Program-made: the position numbers and the translations under genes | Assembly: GCA_964599895.1 (NCBI GenBank) | Contig: CAZRHT010000001.1 | Location: 42,150 to 106,149 of the forward strand | Length of the DNA: 64,000 nucleotides | Reading direction: 5' to 3' | DNA from: UM-FILTER-49-7 sp964599895 | GTDB taxonomy: Bacteria; Acidobacteriota; Holophagae; Thermotomaculales; Thermotomaculaceae | In this document: positions 25,776 to 36,045 of the stretch, one piece after another | Position numbering within the stretch: position 1 is the first letter of the stretch | How the letters are laid out: every line of letters begins with the position of its first letter | Notes under the pieces: model-generated | Told to the model about the DNA's origin: nothing | What the model saw: only the letters and a program-made list of their open reading frames with translations | Databases searched by the model: none

Positions 25776-27488
25776 TCAGTGAAGCCGTCCAAGAGCGCTT
25801 GATGTGTTTCCGGCAATATCTGTAACTCGTATCTTGTACCTTCCTTTTCTCAAATGGCGGTCAATCCACGCGATCTTTCGGTCGGGGTCATACTCCATCT
25901 TCCATGTTTTCTTTCCCCTTGAAAGAATGATGGTTGAATCGTCTACACCTTTTCCGACATCTGTAATATGCCAGGCGGTTCGATTTCTAAAAAAATAAGG
26001 GTTATTGTGAATAACCGGGGGAGCAGTATCCAGGAAGACTGCATACATGCCGTTTCTATAATCTTCGGCGTTGGCATTGTGTTCTGTTTCGTTCAGTTCT
26101 GTTTCTCTGTATTTCCATTTCTTTTTTACATCATCATATCGAAACCAACCCATCCGAATATCGGCTACTTTCCAATGCATGACCAGGTTGAGTTGAGAGA
26201 GAAAGAGCTGACCCGGTTGGATTTCAATACCGGTATCGGGGACAATCAACAAGCCGGTTTCCTCAGGCAATTTGGAAACGAAGCGTGCATAAATCAATCT
26301 GGGTGAAGTGTTATATCCTTTGGCTTCTATTGTTACATTACCCAGTCTAATTGTGGACGGTTTGAGTCCATAGGACATTACTGTCCAGTCAGTGTCAGCA
26401 ATGGGAACTAAGACGGGCTGATGAATCGACGTTGCAGGGAGAATCTGTCCATGGAGTAGCACTGAGGCTGTTGTCAGTGTTGTTGGGATTACCGGTTGGG
26501 CGGACAGTCCCTGCCAGTGGAAACGGAAATTAAGTTCAACCTTGTTGCCTGCAAAATCAATCGCGGATACCTGCATGAGATTCTGGCCTTTTTGCAATGT
26601 GGTTGGATATTGTTTCTGGCTTTGAAGATCGGAACCGGGTATGCGAAAGAGATTAAAACCGTAGGTGGATGGGCTAAGACGTGTTTGAGTTAAATCATAC
26701 ACAGCGGAGGATCGATTGAACCGATCGAAAGAGAATACCTGGGCCTGATAATCATAGAAGGGGTGATCATTCAATCTGGTGATGATACGTTGAATTGCCA
26801 GGGGACCCTTTCTGCCGTCTGTATCCCGAATGGTTACAGACATGAGAACACGGCCGGAAATGCGGAATGGTTTGACAGTGAAATTACCATCTTTTGAATG
26901 TTTAAGTGGAAGCCGGACAAATCTGCAATGTCCGTTGACAGTGCTTGACGGCGTTTCCGGGTAGAGATTCAAAAATTGAAATTCAGGAGCAGATTTGTCC
27001 TGATTGACTGAGAGACCGAAATTTGTCGGATTCACCGGCTCATTTTGCAAATTTCTCAGCTCAAAATGGAGATGAGGCCAACCGACACCACTTTCCCCTG
27101 AGTAAGCGATAACCTGTCCCTTTTGAACAGGAATCGGTTTTCGAGGAACAATGGTCCCTGGATACCGGGAATGACGAAGCTTGATGTACCGTGAGACGAT
27201 CTTCTCAAGACGGGGAGTAAAGCGGTCCAGATGTCCGTAAACAGATACAAGTTTCCGCTTCGGGTGGCGAATATACAATACCCTTCCATACCCCCGTTTC
27301 TGCACTTTGAGCATTACGATTTTGCCGTCGTCGAAGCAGTGTACGGGAAATCCCACCTTCCCATTGGTGGAAAGATCGAAACCGGCGTGGAGGTGCTGAT
27401 TTCTGTATTCCATGAATGTCCCTGAAATACCGTAGTTGGCAGACAGTGGCCAGTAGCCCAGCAATAACAACAGAACCATTCCTGTCAT
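25776..27488 (-). CDS. M23-family peptidase (LytM-like) with large C-terminal region
   Basis: This 570-residue exported protein starts with a short hydrophobic signal (VLLLLLGYWPLSA). The N-terminal part is an M23 zinc peptidase domain with metal ligands H34 and D38 (HAGFD), the VYGHLDRF turn and the final HLHFE motif near residue 140. The remaining 400 residues have Ig-like or Big-type beta segments (VSAIDFAGNKVELNF; RVTDIAGNTSSALGRL). It probably remodels peptidoglycan or is a divisome-type regulator. Its start overlaps the end of the NtrC-type regulator gene, so both belong to one unit. Confidence 0.83.
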   Translation of the reverse strand: MTGMVLLLLLGYWPLSANYGISGTFMEYRNQHLHAGFDLSTNGKVGFPVHCFDDGKIVMLKVQKRGYGRVLYIRHPKRKLVSVYGHLDRFTPRLEKIVSRYIKLRHSRYPGTIVPRKPIPVQKGQVIAYSGESGVGWPHLHFELRNLQNEPVNPTNFGLSVNQDKSAPEFQFLNLYPETPSSTVNGHCRFVRLPLKHSKDGNFTVKPFRISGRVLMSVTIRDTDGRKGPLAIQRIITRLNDHPFYDYQAQVFSFDRFNRSSAVYDLTQTRLSPSTYGFNLFRIPGSDLQSQKQYPTTLQKGQNLMQVSAIDFAGNKVELNFRFHWQGLSAQPVIPTTLTTASVLLHGQILPATSIHQPVLVPIADTDWTVMSYGLKPSTIRLGNVTIEAKGYNTSPRLIYARFVSKLPEETGLLIVPDTGIEIQPGQLFLSQLNLVMHWKVADIRMGWFRYDDVKKKWKYRETELNETEHNANAEDYRNGMYAVFLDTAPPVIHNNPYFFRNRTAWHITDVGKGVDDSTIILSRGKKTWKMEYDPDRKIAWIDRHLRKGRYKIRVTDIAGNTSSALGRLH

Positions 27489-28795
27489 TCTTCAATCCCC
27501 AGTTTCTTAAGCTTGGAAAGAAGTGTTTTGTAATTCATTGCCAGTTCGCGACTGACAGCGAGTTTATTTCCTTTGTGTTTTTCAAGATGGTGACGGAACA
27601 GCTTTTGTTCTATCTCCAAAAGAACTTCATTGTGGGTTTTTGCTTCAAAATCAATATGTGTTCCCCGTGCTTTGTGTGCAATCGGCACTGTTTGTGAAGA
27701 ATGGTCAATTCCAAGTATGGCCCACCTCTCAATGGTGTTGCGAAGCTCCCGCACATTCCCGGGCCAGTCGTAGTTTTCAAGAAATTGGTTGGCAGACTCC
27801 GGGAGAATAAGGGGAGTTCCTGTAATCCGTCGGCCCAGTTTATCCGCAAAATGACTGGCCAGCAGCCGGATGTCCTGTTGACGTTCCCGTAAAGGTGGTA
27901 GTGTGATTGTATAAGCACTGATGCGATGGAACAGGTCTGTTCTGAAATCCTCAGCATCCGCCAGACTGTCCAGGTCCCGGTTAGTGGCAAATATCAACCT
28001 GGCACTGCTTTTCAACGGGACGTCACTCCCCAGGCGGTAGAACTCGCCACTATCCACAGTTCGCAAAATCTTTGCCTGGAATGCAAGGCTCGTTTTATCT
28101 ATTTCATCTAGAAAAAGGGTAGATTCATCTGCCAGTTCAAAGTACCCCTTTTTAAGCCGAGTTGCGCCTGTGAAGGCACCTGGTTCATGACCGAAAAGTT
28201 CAGATTCCAGGAGTGATTCAGGAATTGCCGCACAGTTCATTGCCCAGAAGCTGGCATTTTTCTGTTTGGAATGACGGTGAATCCATCGGGAGAGGACTTC
28301 TTTTCCGGTTCCGCTTTCCCCTGCCAGGAGTACAGAGCAGTCCAGTGGGGCTACTTTTGCTGCTACCTTCAGGGTTTCCAGCATTGCCGGGCTTTCTCCC
28401 ACGATGGTCAAGTCAGAGTCAGTTGTTGCGATGCGTCGGAGTTTCAGTATTTCCTTTGCGCGTTTCAGGACAATCGACAGGTGATTCAGATCCAGTGGCT
28501 TTGGCAAAAACTCATATGCGCCGGCCTTCATGGCTTCCACAGCAGTTGGAATGTCTCCGAAGGCCGTCATTATTATGAACAGAGTTTCAGGGAAATCAGG
28601 TATGGTTTTTCGGATAAAATCTATTCCGGACATGCCGGGGAGTTTCAGATCGCAAAGTACAATTTCTGGATAGTGTACGAGGAGTGGTTGGGCTTCTTCA
28701 GCAGAGGGAGCACTGAGTACTTCCTGGGCCGAAAGAAACTTGACCAGCATTTCCCGAAGTGAATCCCGGTCTTCTATTATCAATATCCGGCTCAT
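27485..28795 (-). CDS. NtrC-family sigma54-dependent response regulator
   Basis: This 436-residue protein has a receiver (D49, T77, K99), a sigma54-activating AAA+ domain (Walker A GESGTGKE at about 159-166, GAFTGA loop at 206-211, Walker B TLFLDEID) and a C-terminal Fis-type helix-turn-helix (NKLAVSRELAMNYKTLLSKL). All key residues are intact, so it should be a functional activator. It is the partner of the histidine kinase directly upstream (4-bp overlap), and its stop overlaps the M23 peptidase start. Confidence 0.94.
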   Translation of the reverse strand: MSRILIIEDRDSLREMLVKFLSAQEVLSAPSAEEAQPLLVHYPEIVLCDLKLPGMSGIDFIRKTIPDFPETLFIIMTAFGDIPTAVEAMKAGAYEFLPKPLDLNHLSIVLKRAKEILKLRRIATTDSDLTIVGESPAMLETLKVAAKVAPLDCSVLLAGESGTGKEVLSRWIHRHSKQKNASFWAMNCAAIPESLLESELFGHEPGAFTGATRLKKGYFELADESTLFLDEIDKTSLAFQAKILRTVDSGEFYRLGSDVPLKSSARLIFATNRDLDSLADAEDFRTDLFHRISAYTITLPPLRERQQDIRLLASHFADKLGRRITGTPLILPESANQFLENYDWPGNVRELRNTIERWAILGIDHSSQTVPIAHKARGTHIDFEAKTHNEVLLEIEQKLFRHHLEKHKGNKLAVSRELAMNYKTLLSKLKKLGIEE

Positions 28796-29988
28796 AGCGT
28801 AAGCACCACTGTGGTTCCCATATCTGTTGCCGATTCAATAGTAATACTCCCTCCCAGGCGCGACACAATTTTTTCGCACAGGGAAAGGCCCAGTCCTGTG
28901 CCGTCTTTTCTGGTCGTGTAAAAAGGAACGAGTGCGTGTTCCAGGATTTCAGCATCCATACCCGAGCCGTTGTCCTGTACAGTGATCCGAATACTGTCCT
29001 TCAGTTTTTCAATATGAACATGAATCCCGCCGGTGCCTGCAAGGTGTTCCCGGCTGTTTCGAATCAGATTTACGAGACATTGCTTCAGGAGGGCCCTGTC
29101 GGTCTTAAAGGAAATATCTTCCGGAATTACTGTGATTTCAAGAATATTCTGCAAGTCTGGAAAGGTGACCAGAATATCCTCACGAATGGTTGCACCTGCA
29201 ACGATTTGCAGATTCAGTTGAAGTGGTTTGGCATAGAGGAGAAACTGGTTAACTACGTTGTTGATATCTTCCACTTCCGAGAGAATTTGAGCATTGTGCT
29301 CGGCAATAATGGACGGGGGGGATTCATTTTCGATCATCTGAGCGTAACCCTTAAGCGTAGAGAGGGCATTGCGAAATTCATGGGCGAGACCTGCAGACAT
29401 TTCACCGATTATTTCCAGCCGTTTTTTCAGCTCCAGCTGACTTTTTGCAGCTTCAATTTCTGTGATATCTTCAGCCAGAACAAGGTACCCGCCTTTTCCA
29501 CCAAGAAGTTCACTGACGGGTCGTGCCTGTAATTTTACGATCTTTCCCCGGATTGAGGTATTGTCAATCTTCCCTTTCCCGTCCCCGGTGTCCTTGAGTT
29601 GCCGTACAAACTGGAAGAGCTCGGGGCTCCTCTCCTGGAACTGAACTATGGACTGATTCACGCTCTCCTTTGACAGATGGAACAGCTTCCGGAACATTGG
29701 GTTTGCGGACTTAAACATCTTAAATTTGTCAAAAACAGCCACCCCGATGGCGAGGTTGTTCAGTATGATCTCATTCAGTTTTTCCTGTACTTCCAGCTCG
29801 TGGAAGATCGCCTTGCGCTGGTCCAGGGTATGCCGAATATTTTCGAGGACAAAATCGGGTGCCTCCCGTTCTTCTTCTCCACGTACCATCCGTTTGAGCT
29901 TCTTGATTACAATAATGTAAACAGATATGATGACAAAAGCAAAAAAGAAACCCCATGCCACAATGACTTTCAAGTTAAATCCATCCAT
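28792..29988 (-). CDS. PAS-containing sensor histidine kinase (NtrB-like)
   Basis: This 398-residue kinase has one N-terminal membrane helix (about residues 6-28), a PAS domain (about 70-175), the phosphoacceptor H203 in GLAHEFRNALSTLKG, and a HATPase domain with NLIRNSREHL, DNGSGMD and GTGLGLSLCEKI. There is no periplasmic sensing domain, so it senses inside the cell or at the membrane. It is paired with the NtrC-type regulator by overlapping ends. Confidence 0.93.
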   Translation of the reverse strand: MDGFNLKVIVAWGFFFAFVIISVYIIVIKKLKRMVRGEEEREAPDFVLENIRHTLDQRKAIFHELEVQEKLNEIILNNLAIGVAVFDKFKMFKSANPMFRKLFHLSKESVNQSIVQFQERSPELFQFVRQLKDTGDGKGKIDNTSIRGKIVKLQARPVSELLGGKGGYLVLAEDITEIEAAKSQLELKKRLEIIGEMSAGLAHEFRNALSTLKGYAQMIENESPPSIIAEHNAQILSEVEDINNVVNQFLLYAKPLQLNLQIVAGATIREDILVTFPDLQNILEITVIPEDISFKTDRALLKQCLVNLIRNSREHLAGTGGIHVHIEKLKDSIRITVQDNGSGMDAEILEHALVPFYTTRKDGTGLGLSLCEKIVSRLGGSITIESATDMGTTVVLTL

Positions 29989-30065
29989 ATTGCTATCATA
30001 GAATGAATTGCAGGAATTGGCAAGTGTAGGAATCTTTGGGGAATGTTCTTTTGCAGAAAGAACAG

Positions 30066-30099
30066 AAAGAAAGGGAGGATATGTATCCTCCCTTTCTTT
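30066..30099 (-). terminator. Intrinsic terminator of the RND pump operon
   Basis: A perfect 16-bp inverted repeat (AAAGAAAGGGAGGATA / TATCCTCCCTTTCTTT) with a 2-nt centre lies about 50 bp after the RND gene stop on the minus strand. In that direction its distal arm ends in TTTCTTT. It separates the pump operon from the histidine kinase gene that follows on the same strand. Confidence 0.85.
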
Positions 30100-30148
30100 T
30101 TCTATGGTGTTTTAACTTCGTACGTATTGAACTGACTGTCCCTCTGTG

Positions 30149-33100
30149 TTACGTTTGGGTCTCTCCGGCCCCATCCTCACCGGTAAGTTTTGCCTTAAGG
30201 GTCTCTACCAACTCGTAGAGAGTGGGGATGATCATTAGAGTCAGGACGGTGGAAAAGATCAATCCGGCAATTACAGTAATGGCCATGGGCTGGCGAATTT
30301 CAGCGCCTTCTCCAAGACCCATAGCCAGAGGAAGCAGCCCAAGGACAGTGGTCAGGGTTGTCATGATAATGGGGCGAAGCCGCACTTTTCCGGCAAGGAT
30401 GATAGCTTCTCTGATTTCCATTCCCCTTCTTCTCAAAAGGTTGATGTAGTCAATGAGTACAATGGCATTGTTGACCACAATGCCGGCAAGCATCATCAGG
30501 CCGATGAATACGATAACCGACATGGGGATATGAAGTGTGTACAATGTAATACCAACACCAAACAAAGCCAGAGGTATCGAAAACATGATAACAAAGGGAT
30601 GAAGGAGAGATTCAAACTGCGATGCCATAACAATGTACACCAGGAATATCGAAAGCAGCAGCGCGTAAAGGAGAGATTTGGAGGACTTTTCCATTTCCTG
30701 GTTCTGACCGGATATCACGTATTCAATGTCTGATGGATGGGGAATCTTGGAGAGCTTTTCCTGAATTTGCTTTGAAAGGGCTTTCAGGCCAAGACCGGTT
30801 ATATTTGCAGAGATAAGACCCACCCGTTGCTGATCCACGCGACGGATTTCGCTGGGCCCTTCAACGATGTTGAATGCTGCCACGGCGGAAAGTGGAACAG
30901 CGGGTTTCTGGCCAGGGTTTACAATGATGTTTTTCAGGTCTTCCAGAGTCTTTCTCGTGTTGTTTTTCAATTTCACCCGAATATCAATGCGTTTGTCACC
31001 CCGGATAAACTTGGTAGGGACATAGCCCAGCAACTGGTTCCGAACAAGGTCTGCCACCTTGACTATATTCAGGTTCAGCCGGGCCAGTTTATCCCGGTCA
31101 AAGACGATCTGAGTTTCCGGGTTTCCGGTGCGGATGTTCAACTCCACATCTTTCAGGTCCGGAATCTCTTTCATTTTTTCCAGAGCGAGCATGGAGTATT
31201 TTTTCAATTTCTGGAGGTTGTATCCATGAACTTCAACTTCAACCGGTGCCTTGAATGTGAACAGGGTGGGGTATTCCACTCTCATTTCAGCATCTGGTAT
31301 GTTGCTGAAAATTTCCCGGATTTTGGAAATTGTGTCCTGTTCAGTCTTGAGAATATCGTCTGAAGGTTTGAGGATGACTCCGATTCTTGCGGAAAATTCG
31401 CCTTCGTCCGCTTTTGCATAGGAATCCTTTTCCACTCCGATGCGGGTGAAGTAGGTACGAATTGTTTTGATTGAAGATAACCTGGATTCATAGGGCATGA
31501 GGAGGGAATCTGTCTTTTCAATGGGCGTGCCCACAGGGAAATTTACAATAACGGTAAATTGCCCCTGGTGCATGACTGGAATCAGTTCGGCGTCCAGTCC
31601 GCGAAATGAGAAGAATGTGATGGCAAAGGCTATCAGAATCAGAATAACGGAAAGCAATTTGTTCCCAAGCACAAGTTTCAGTGCTTTTGGGTACCAATCG
31701 TTTTGAACCCAGTTGAAGCCATTGTTGAAATTGGTCAGTACTCTGTTGAGAATGAATTTATCCAGTGCAGTCCAGATAATTCGGCTGATCCAGACGATTC
31801 CCAGAAAAAACAGGTAGGCCAATACGAAAATTTTCGCCATTACCTCCAAGGGGAAATAGAATAGAAGTCGGACCACGCGAAACAGGGCAGCGATTAGTTT
31901 TAACAACCAGTTGCGCGGCAGGGGTCCGATGAATCCGCTGAAAGACTGGAAATGAAGAAGGGAAGAACCCAGTTTGAATCCTGTCGATTTTCCAGGAGTA
32001 AACCTTCTGGATGCAAGCATTGGAATGAAAAACAGAGCGAACATCAGCGACGCGATTAGAGCAAAGACGACGGACAGGGCCATATCTTTGAAAATCTGGC
32101 CGGCGATGCCTTCCACAAAGACGATAGGAAAGAATACGGCAATGGTAGTCAATGTGGAAGCAACAACAGCCGTACCAACTTCAGAAGTTCCACGAACGGC
32201 CGCATCTGCGATTTCATCCCCTTCTTCCTGACATCGGAAAATGCTTTCGAGCACAACAATCGCGTTATCCACAAGCATTCCGACCCCCAGTGCAATTCCA
32301 CCAAGAGACATAATATTCAATGATACGTTGAAGAATTTCATGAACGCGAATGTAGTGACAATGGATAGTGGGATGGTAACTGAAACGATGAGCGTAGATT
32401 TAATGTTTTTGAGAAAAAGAAACAATACGAGAATTGCCAGTAGCGCGCCTACCAGGGCATTATCTTTTACTTCATTAAGAGCATTTTCAATAAAAACGGA
32501 TTGGTCGGAGAGCAAATCAACCTTCATGTGTTCCGGTAAAGATGTACGAACGGTTTTCCCTTTTGTTGTGAGCATCTGGAATTTGACCCGCTTGGCAACA
32601 TCCACAATGTTGGCATCCGCTTCTTTGTAAATCTCGAGGATGACGCATTCTCTGCCATTGATCCGGGTGATCACTTCTCTGTCTTTGAAAGATCGGGTAA
32701 CTTGACCGATATCCTTGATCCGGATCTCAACTCCATTCGTGGTTCCAATAATAAGGTTGCGGATTTCGTCGATATTCCGGAACTGGTTGACAGTTCTAAC
32801 GATATATTCTGTTGCGCCTTCTTTCAGTTTTCCACCGGCAAGATTGACGTTTTCACTGGCTAGCCGGTTATTCACCGTGTCAATGTCCATGTTCAGACCG
32901 GTCAATTTGGACGGGTTGATGTCCACATGAAATTCTTCTTCAAGTCCTCCCCGGATCTTGACTGCGGCAACTCCCTGAATCTTATCCAGACGAATCTTAA
33001 TATTATCTTCCGAAAAATTGCGAAGATACATCAGGCTTTCTTTCTTGGAAGTCAATCCGAAGGTGAGGATGGGGTCCAGTGTCGGGTCATATCTAAGAAT

Positions 33101-33484
33101 AACGGGTTTCCCTGCTTCCTTTGGTAGAAAAACCTGATCCAGCTTTTCCCGAATGTCCTGAATGGCTGTGTTGATGTCGGTTCCCCAGCGGAACTCCAGG
33201 ATGACATCGGACATACCGGATCGAGAGATGGAACTGATGGTGGAAAGGTTATTTACAACCGCCAGAGCCTGTTCCACTCTGCGGGAAACGTTGTTTTCTA
33301 CTTCCTCGGGCGCTGCCCCTTCAAATTCGGTCCGGACAGTGATAGTTGGATAGCTGATGTCCGGCATAAGATTCAATGCCAATCTCTTGTACGAGACATA
33401 GCCAAAGACCACAATGGCAATGACGATCATAAAGATCGCCACTGGCCGTCGGACCGTAATTCCGAATACGGAGTGGTCTGTCAT
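30149..33484 (-). CDS. RND efflux transporter (HAE1/AcrB family)
   Basis: This inner-membrane proton-driven exporter of 1111 residues has the first helix (PVAIFMIVIAIVVFGYVSY), the pore block PDISYPTITVRTEFEGA, central motif GGIALGVGMLVDNAIVVLE and the C-terminal GIVVNNAIVLIDYIN repeat. The start (MTDHSVF) follows the adaptor stop by 1 bp; a longer reading would overlap the adaptor gene. Between the sixth and seventh helices there is an unusual hydrophobic stretch (about residues 520-620, including VMAKIFVLAYLFFLGIVWIS) that makes the protein longer than the usual roughly 1040. No outer-membrane TolC partner is adjacent. Confidence 0.93.
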   Translation of the reverse strand: MTDHSVFGITVRRPVAIFMIVIAIVVFGYVSYKRLALNLMPDISYPTITVRTEFEGAAPEEVENNVSRRVEQALAVVNNLSTISSISRSGMSDVILEFRWGTDINTAIQDIREKLDQVFLPKEAGKPVILRYDPTLDPILTFGLTSKKESLMYLRNFSEDNIKIRLDKIQGVAAVKIRGGLEEEFHVDINPSKLTGLNMDIDTVNNRLASENVNLAGGKLKEGATEYIVRTVNQFRNIDEIRNLIIGTTNGVEIRIKDIGQVTRSFKDREVITRINGRECVILEIYKEADANIVDVAKRVKFQMLTTKGKTVRTSLPEHMKVDLLSDQSVFIENALNEVKDNALVGALLAILVLFLFLKNIKSTLIVSVTIPLSIVTTFAFMKFFNVSLNIMSLGGIALGVGMLVDNAIVVLESIFRCQEEGDEIADAAVRGTSEVGTAVVASTLTTIAVFFPIVFVEGIAGQIFKDMALSVVFALIASLMFALFFIPMLASRRFTPGKSTGFKLGSSLLHFQSFSGFIGPLPRNWLLKLIAALFRVVRLLFYFPLEVMAKIFVLAYLFFLGIVWISRIIWTALDKFILNRVLTNFNNGFNWVQNDWYPKALKLVLGNKLLSVILILIAFAITFFSFRGLDAELIPVMHQGQFTVIVNFPVGTPIEKTDSLLMPYESRLSSIKTIRTYFTRIGVEKDSYAKADEGEFSARIGVILKPSDDILKTEQDTISKIREIFSNIPDAEMRVEYPTLFTFKAPVEVEVHGYNLQKLKKYSMLALEKMKEIPDLKDVELNIRTGNPETQIVFDRDKLARLNLNIVKVADLVRNQLLGYVPTKFIRGDKRIDIRVKLKNNTRKTLEDLKNIIVNPGQKPAVPLSAVAAFNIVEGPSEIRRVDQQRVGLISANITGLGLKALSKQIQEKLSKIPHPSDIEYVISGQNQEMEKSSKSLLYALLLSIFLVYIVMASQFESLLHPFVIMFSIPLALFGVGITLYTLHIPMSVIVFIGLMMLAGIVVNNAIVLIDYINLLRRRGMEIREAIILAGKVRLRPIIMTTLTTVLGLLPLAMGLGEGAEIRQPMAITVIAGLIFSTVLTLMIIPTLYELVETLKAKLTGEDGAGETQT

Positions 33485-33485
33485 A

Positions 33486-34532
33486 TCAGCCCAACCTGAC
33501 CTTTGCGCCATCCTTAAGGCCGTTTTGACCCGCCACAATAATCTGGTCGCCCACTTTAAGGTCCTTATTCAGTGACTGGAATTGGATCTCATCCTGATAT
33601 CCAGTCTTCAGTTCTATTTGTTTTGCTTCTTTCGTCTTCGCATCGTAAAGAAAAATATACTGCCTGTCGTTTAGATAGACGACAGCCTTCTTGGGAACCA
33701 ACAGTGCATCGGGAATTGTGTCAGTCAGAAGGCTAACTTTTACAAACATGCCAGGTCGAATATTCGGGTCATGTTTTACATAAACAGTTACTTTGACAGT
33801 ACCGGTGGATGGATCCACGATGTGGGAAACTCGTTTCACACTGCCCTTGAAAGTTTGCTTGGCGGCTTCACTGACCAGGTTTGCAGACATCCCCACCTTT
33901 AACTCCCTGACCCGTTCTTCCGGGATAAACACGTTTACCTTCAGCAGATCCCGGTTTACAAGGGAAAACGCTTTCTGGTTCATGGAAAGGAATTGACCAG
34001 CTGTGATAAAACGTTCGGTGACAACTCCGTCAAACGGGGCCTTGATCATACTTTTGTCATACTTAACTTTTGCATTGTCAAAATCGAGTTTCTTCTGATT
34101 GTAGTTGAATCTGGCGTTGTCGTAGTCTTCCTGACTGACCAGTTGACGGTCAAACATGCTCTTCGTGCGTTTGAATGTGTTCTCCGCTTCTTTCAGGGCA
34201 ACTTCAGCCTTATCTTTACTGAGTTTCAATTCTTCAAAATTTACAACAGCGAGGATTTGACCTTTCTTAACGCTGTCTCCTTCTTCCACGTTAAGCTTTT
34301 CTACCACACCGGTAGTTTCCGCGACTATGTCCACACTCATTTCTGCTTCAACCGTACCGGATGACAGAATAAAGGATGATATTGGCCCCTTTTTCAGGGC
34401 TTCTACCTGGACGGGGACAACAATTTCCTTCTTGTCTTTCCCCTTGTCTTTGGTCCCACCCCTGCCGCTAACTGAACAGGAAATGGATGCGGCTGTAATT
34501 GCGACAACTAATAGAATAACAGTTTTCTTCAA
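33486..34532 (-). CDS. RND efflux periplasmic adaptor lipoprotein
   Basis: This 348-residue membrane-fusion protein couples the RND pump to an outer-membrane channel. It has a lipoprotein signal with lipobox ASISC, a biotinyl-lipoyl-like hairpin (VVAETTGVVEKLNVEEGDSV), a coiled coil (about residues 105-145) and a beta-barrel domain with VNVFIPEERVREL. The start is a TTG preceded by GGAGGGAG. It lies directly upstream of the pump in the same operon. Confidence 0.92.
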   Translation of the reverse strand: MKKTVILLVVAITAASISCSVSGRGGTKDKGKDKKEIVVPVQVEALKKGPISSFILSSGTVEAEMSVDIVAETTGVVEKLNVEEGDSVKKGQILAVVNFEELKLSKDKAEVALKEAENTFKRTKSMFDRQLVSQEDYDNARFNYNQKKLDFDNAKVKYDKSMIKAPFDGVVTERFITAGQFLSMNQKAFSLVNRDLLKVNVFIPEERVRELKVGMSANLVSEAAKQTFKGSVKRVSHIVDPSTGTVKVTVYVKHDPNIRPGMFVKVSLLTDTIPDALLVPKKAVVYLNDRQYIFLYDAKTKEAKQIELKTGYQDEIQFQSLNKDLKVGDQIIVAGQNGLKDGAKVRLG

Positions 34533-34628
34533 TGGCTCCCTCCGGAATTTTCAAATCGATAAATTATACGGGGAGCAGTGTGAATAGTTTCCAGTGACTG
34601 CAGGAGTACATGCAAATTTTATGAAGAC

Positions 34629-34886
34629 TCATTCAGATTTCTTTTTCTGGTTCAGTTCCTTCAGAGCCGCACGCTCTTCTGAGAGCTCGAGGAGCAGATC
34701 TTTTATGCACCACTGCACGGATGTGGGAGTTGTCGTAGCCATGATGATGTTGCTGGAAAATGAAGGGGAATGTTTCAGCGTATCGATAAGATTATTGAGC
34801 TGTTCACCTGAAAACCCATGAAACAGAATGACAGGTTGTTCTTTCAATTTTTCAAATTCTTCAAGGTTTGGTTTGTTTTCACTCAT
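34629..34886 (-). CDS. DUF3783-like small protein
   Basis: An 85-residue cytoplasmic protein: VILFHGFSGEQLNNLIDTL followed by the TPTSVQWCIKDLL block fits the DUF3783 family, whose function is unknown. The start is chosen with GGAGG 6 bp upstream, four codons inside a longer reading. The charged tail (ERAALKELNQKKKSE) is probably helical. It lies between the MFS gene and the RND adaptor, all on the minus strand. Confidence 0.6.
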   Translation of the reverse strand: MSENKPNLEEFEKLKEQPVILFHGFSGEQLNNLIDTLKHSPSFSSNIIMATTTPTSVQWCIKDLLLELSEERAALKELNQKKKSE

Positions 34887-34908
34887 ATGGACCTCCATGA
34901 TTGATTTC

Positions 34909-36045
34909 TCATATCTTTTCTCCTCTCCACAGGAAGGGAAGAACGGTTACCATCAGGAAAAAAGGAATCAGCATCATTGACATGCCCAGGCGGATATTTA
35001 TTCCCCCAACAATACCGACAAAAGGTACACCGATCATTCCGAACGTGCTCACAGCGAGAAAGAGTATGGCATTCAAAGGGGCCCGGACATCATCCGGGGC
35101 AATCCGGTTCAGGAGAAAATGAATGGACGGAAAGATTGTGGCCATGAAAAGAGCGCCCAACAGGAAGGCACTTACTGACCATGTCACCGGGCTGAAAATG
35201 AAGATAGAAAAAAGAGCGAGGGATGCTAGGCTCATGGCCCGGGCGTTGATTTGCGGAGTAAGTTTGCGAATCTGTCTGTCACCGAAAAAACGACCGAGGG
35301 TAAATAGAATCCAGAAGGCGGACAGCATCACAGCAGATGTTTCAACTGTGAAACCGAAGGAGGATTTAAAGAAATTGCCCGCCCACACCACGACGGCCAT
35401 TTCGGATACGGAATATAGAGCAAGAAGGGTAATGACAATGAGGTAGCGGCTTTGCATCACCTTTTTTACTCCGTGAAAGGGGGAATCGTCGGACTGATAA
35501 TCCGAAACAGGACGAAAGGCAATGTAGAGACCAAATAGAATAATCAAAAGGAGGTAGGTTAGATATACGTAACGGTAGGAATAATTTCGTCCCAGATAAA
35601 ACTTTACAAAAACCGGAGCGGCCAGTCCGCCCATGCCGAAAAAGGAGTGAAACATGGAGAAATTCTGCTTTGTCACGGGGAAATGAGCATAGATGACTGA
35701 GAACGTCGTGATCGTGACGGCAAATGCCACTGCGATGAAGAAAATACCCGCCGTCAACCCTGAAAGGGAATGGCTTGTGGCGGCAAATGTGAGCCCTACA
35801 GCTCCTGCGATTACAGCAATAGCAGTACTCTTGCGAGTTCCGATTCTTGACAACACCAGTGCTGCTGCAACATTGGCCAGGATGGTTCCCATAGAGTGAG
35901 CAAAGGGAATGATGCTGGACTGGCCCATGGAGATTGCAAACACCCGCTGGAATTCCACCATCAGGGGAGGCATGGTGTTCAGGAACATGGAAGTCAGAAA
36001 AAGCCCCGCGAAGAGGACGATGGGACTTTGGCGGCGTTCAGGCAT
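34909..36045 (-). CDS. Major facilitator superfamily transporter
   Basis: This is a polytopic carrier of about 378 residues with twelve hydrophobic segments in two halves, and RIGTRKSTAIAV in the cytoplasmic loop after helix 2. The substrate cannot be predicted. The start (MPERRQSPIVLFAG) overlaps the end of the preceding permease gene by 8 bp; a longer reading starts inside that gene and adds a non-membrane leader. It is probably co-transcribed with the NCS2-like and MarC genes. Confidence 0.8.
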   Translation of the reverse strand: MPERRQSPIVLFAGLFLTSMFLNTMPPLMVEFQRVFAISMGQSSIIPFAHSMGTILANVAAALVLSRIGTRKSTAIAVIAGAVGLTFAATSHSLSGLTAGIFFIAVAFAVTITTFSVIYAHFPVTKQNFSMFHSFFGMGGLAAPVFVKFYLGRNYSYRYVYLTYLLLIILFGLYIAFRPVSDYQSDDSPFHGVKKVMQSRYLIVITLLALYSVSEMAVVVWAGNFFKSSFGFTVETSAVMLSAFWILFTLGRFFGDRQIRKLTPQINARAMSLASLALFSIFIFSPVTWSVSAFLLGALFMATIFPSIHFLLNRIAPDDVRAPLNAILFLAVSTFGMIGVPFVGIVGGINIRLGMSMMLIPFFLMVTVLPFLWRGEKI

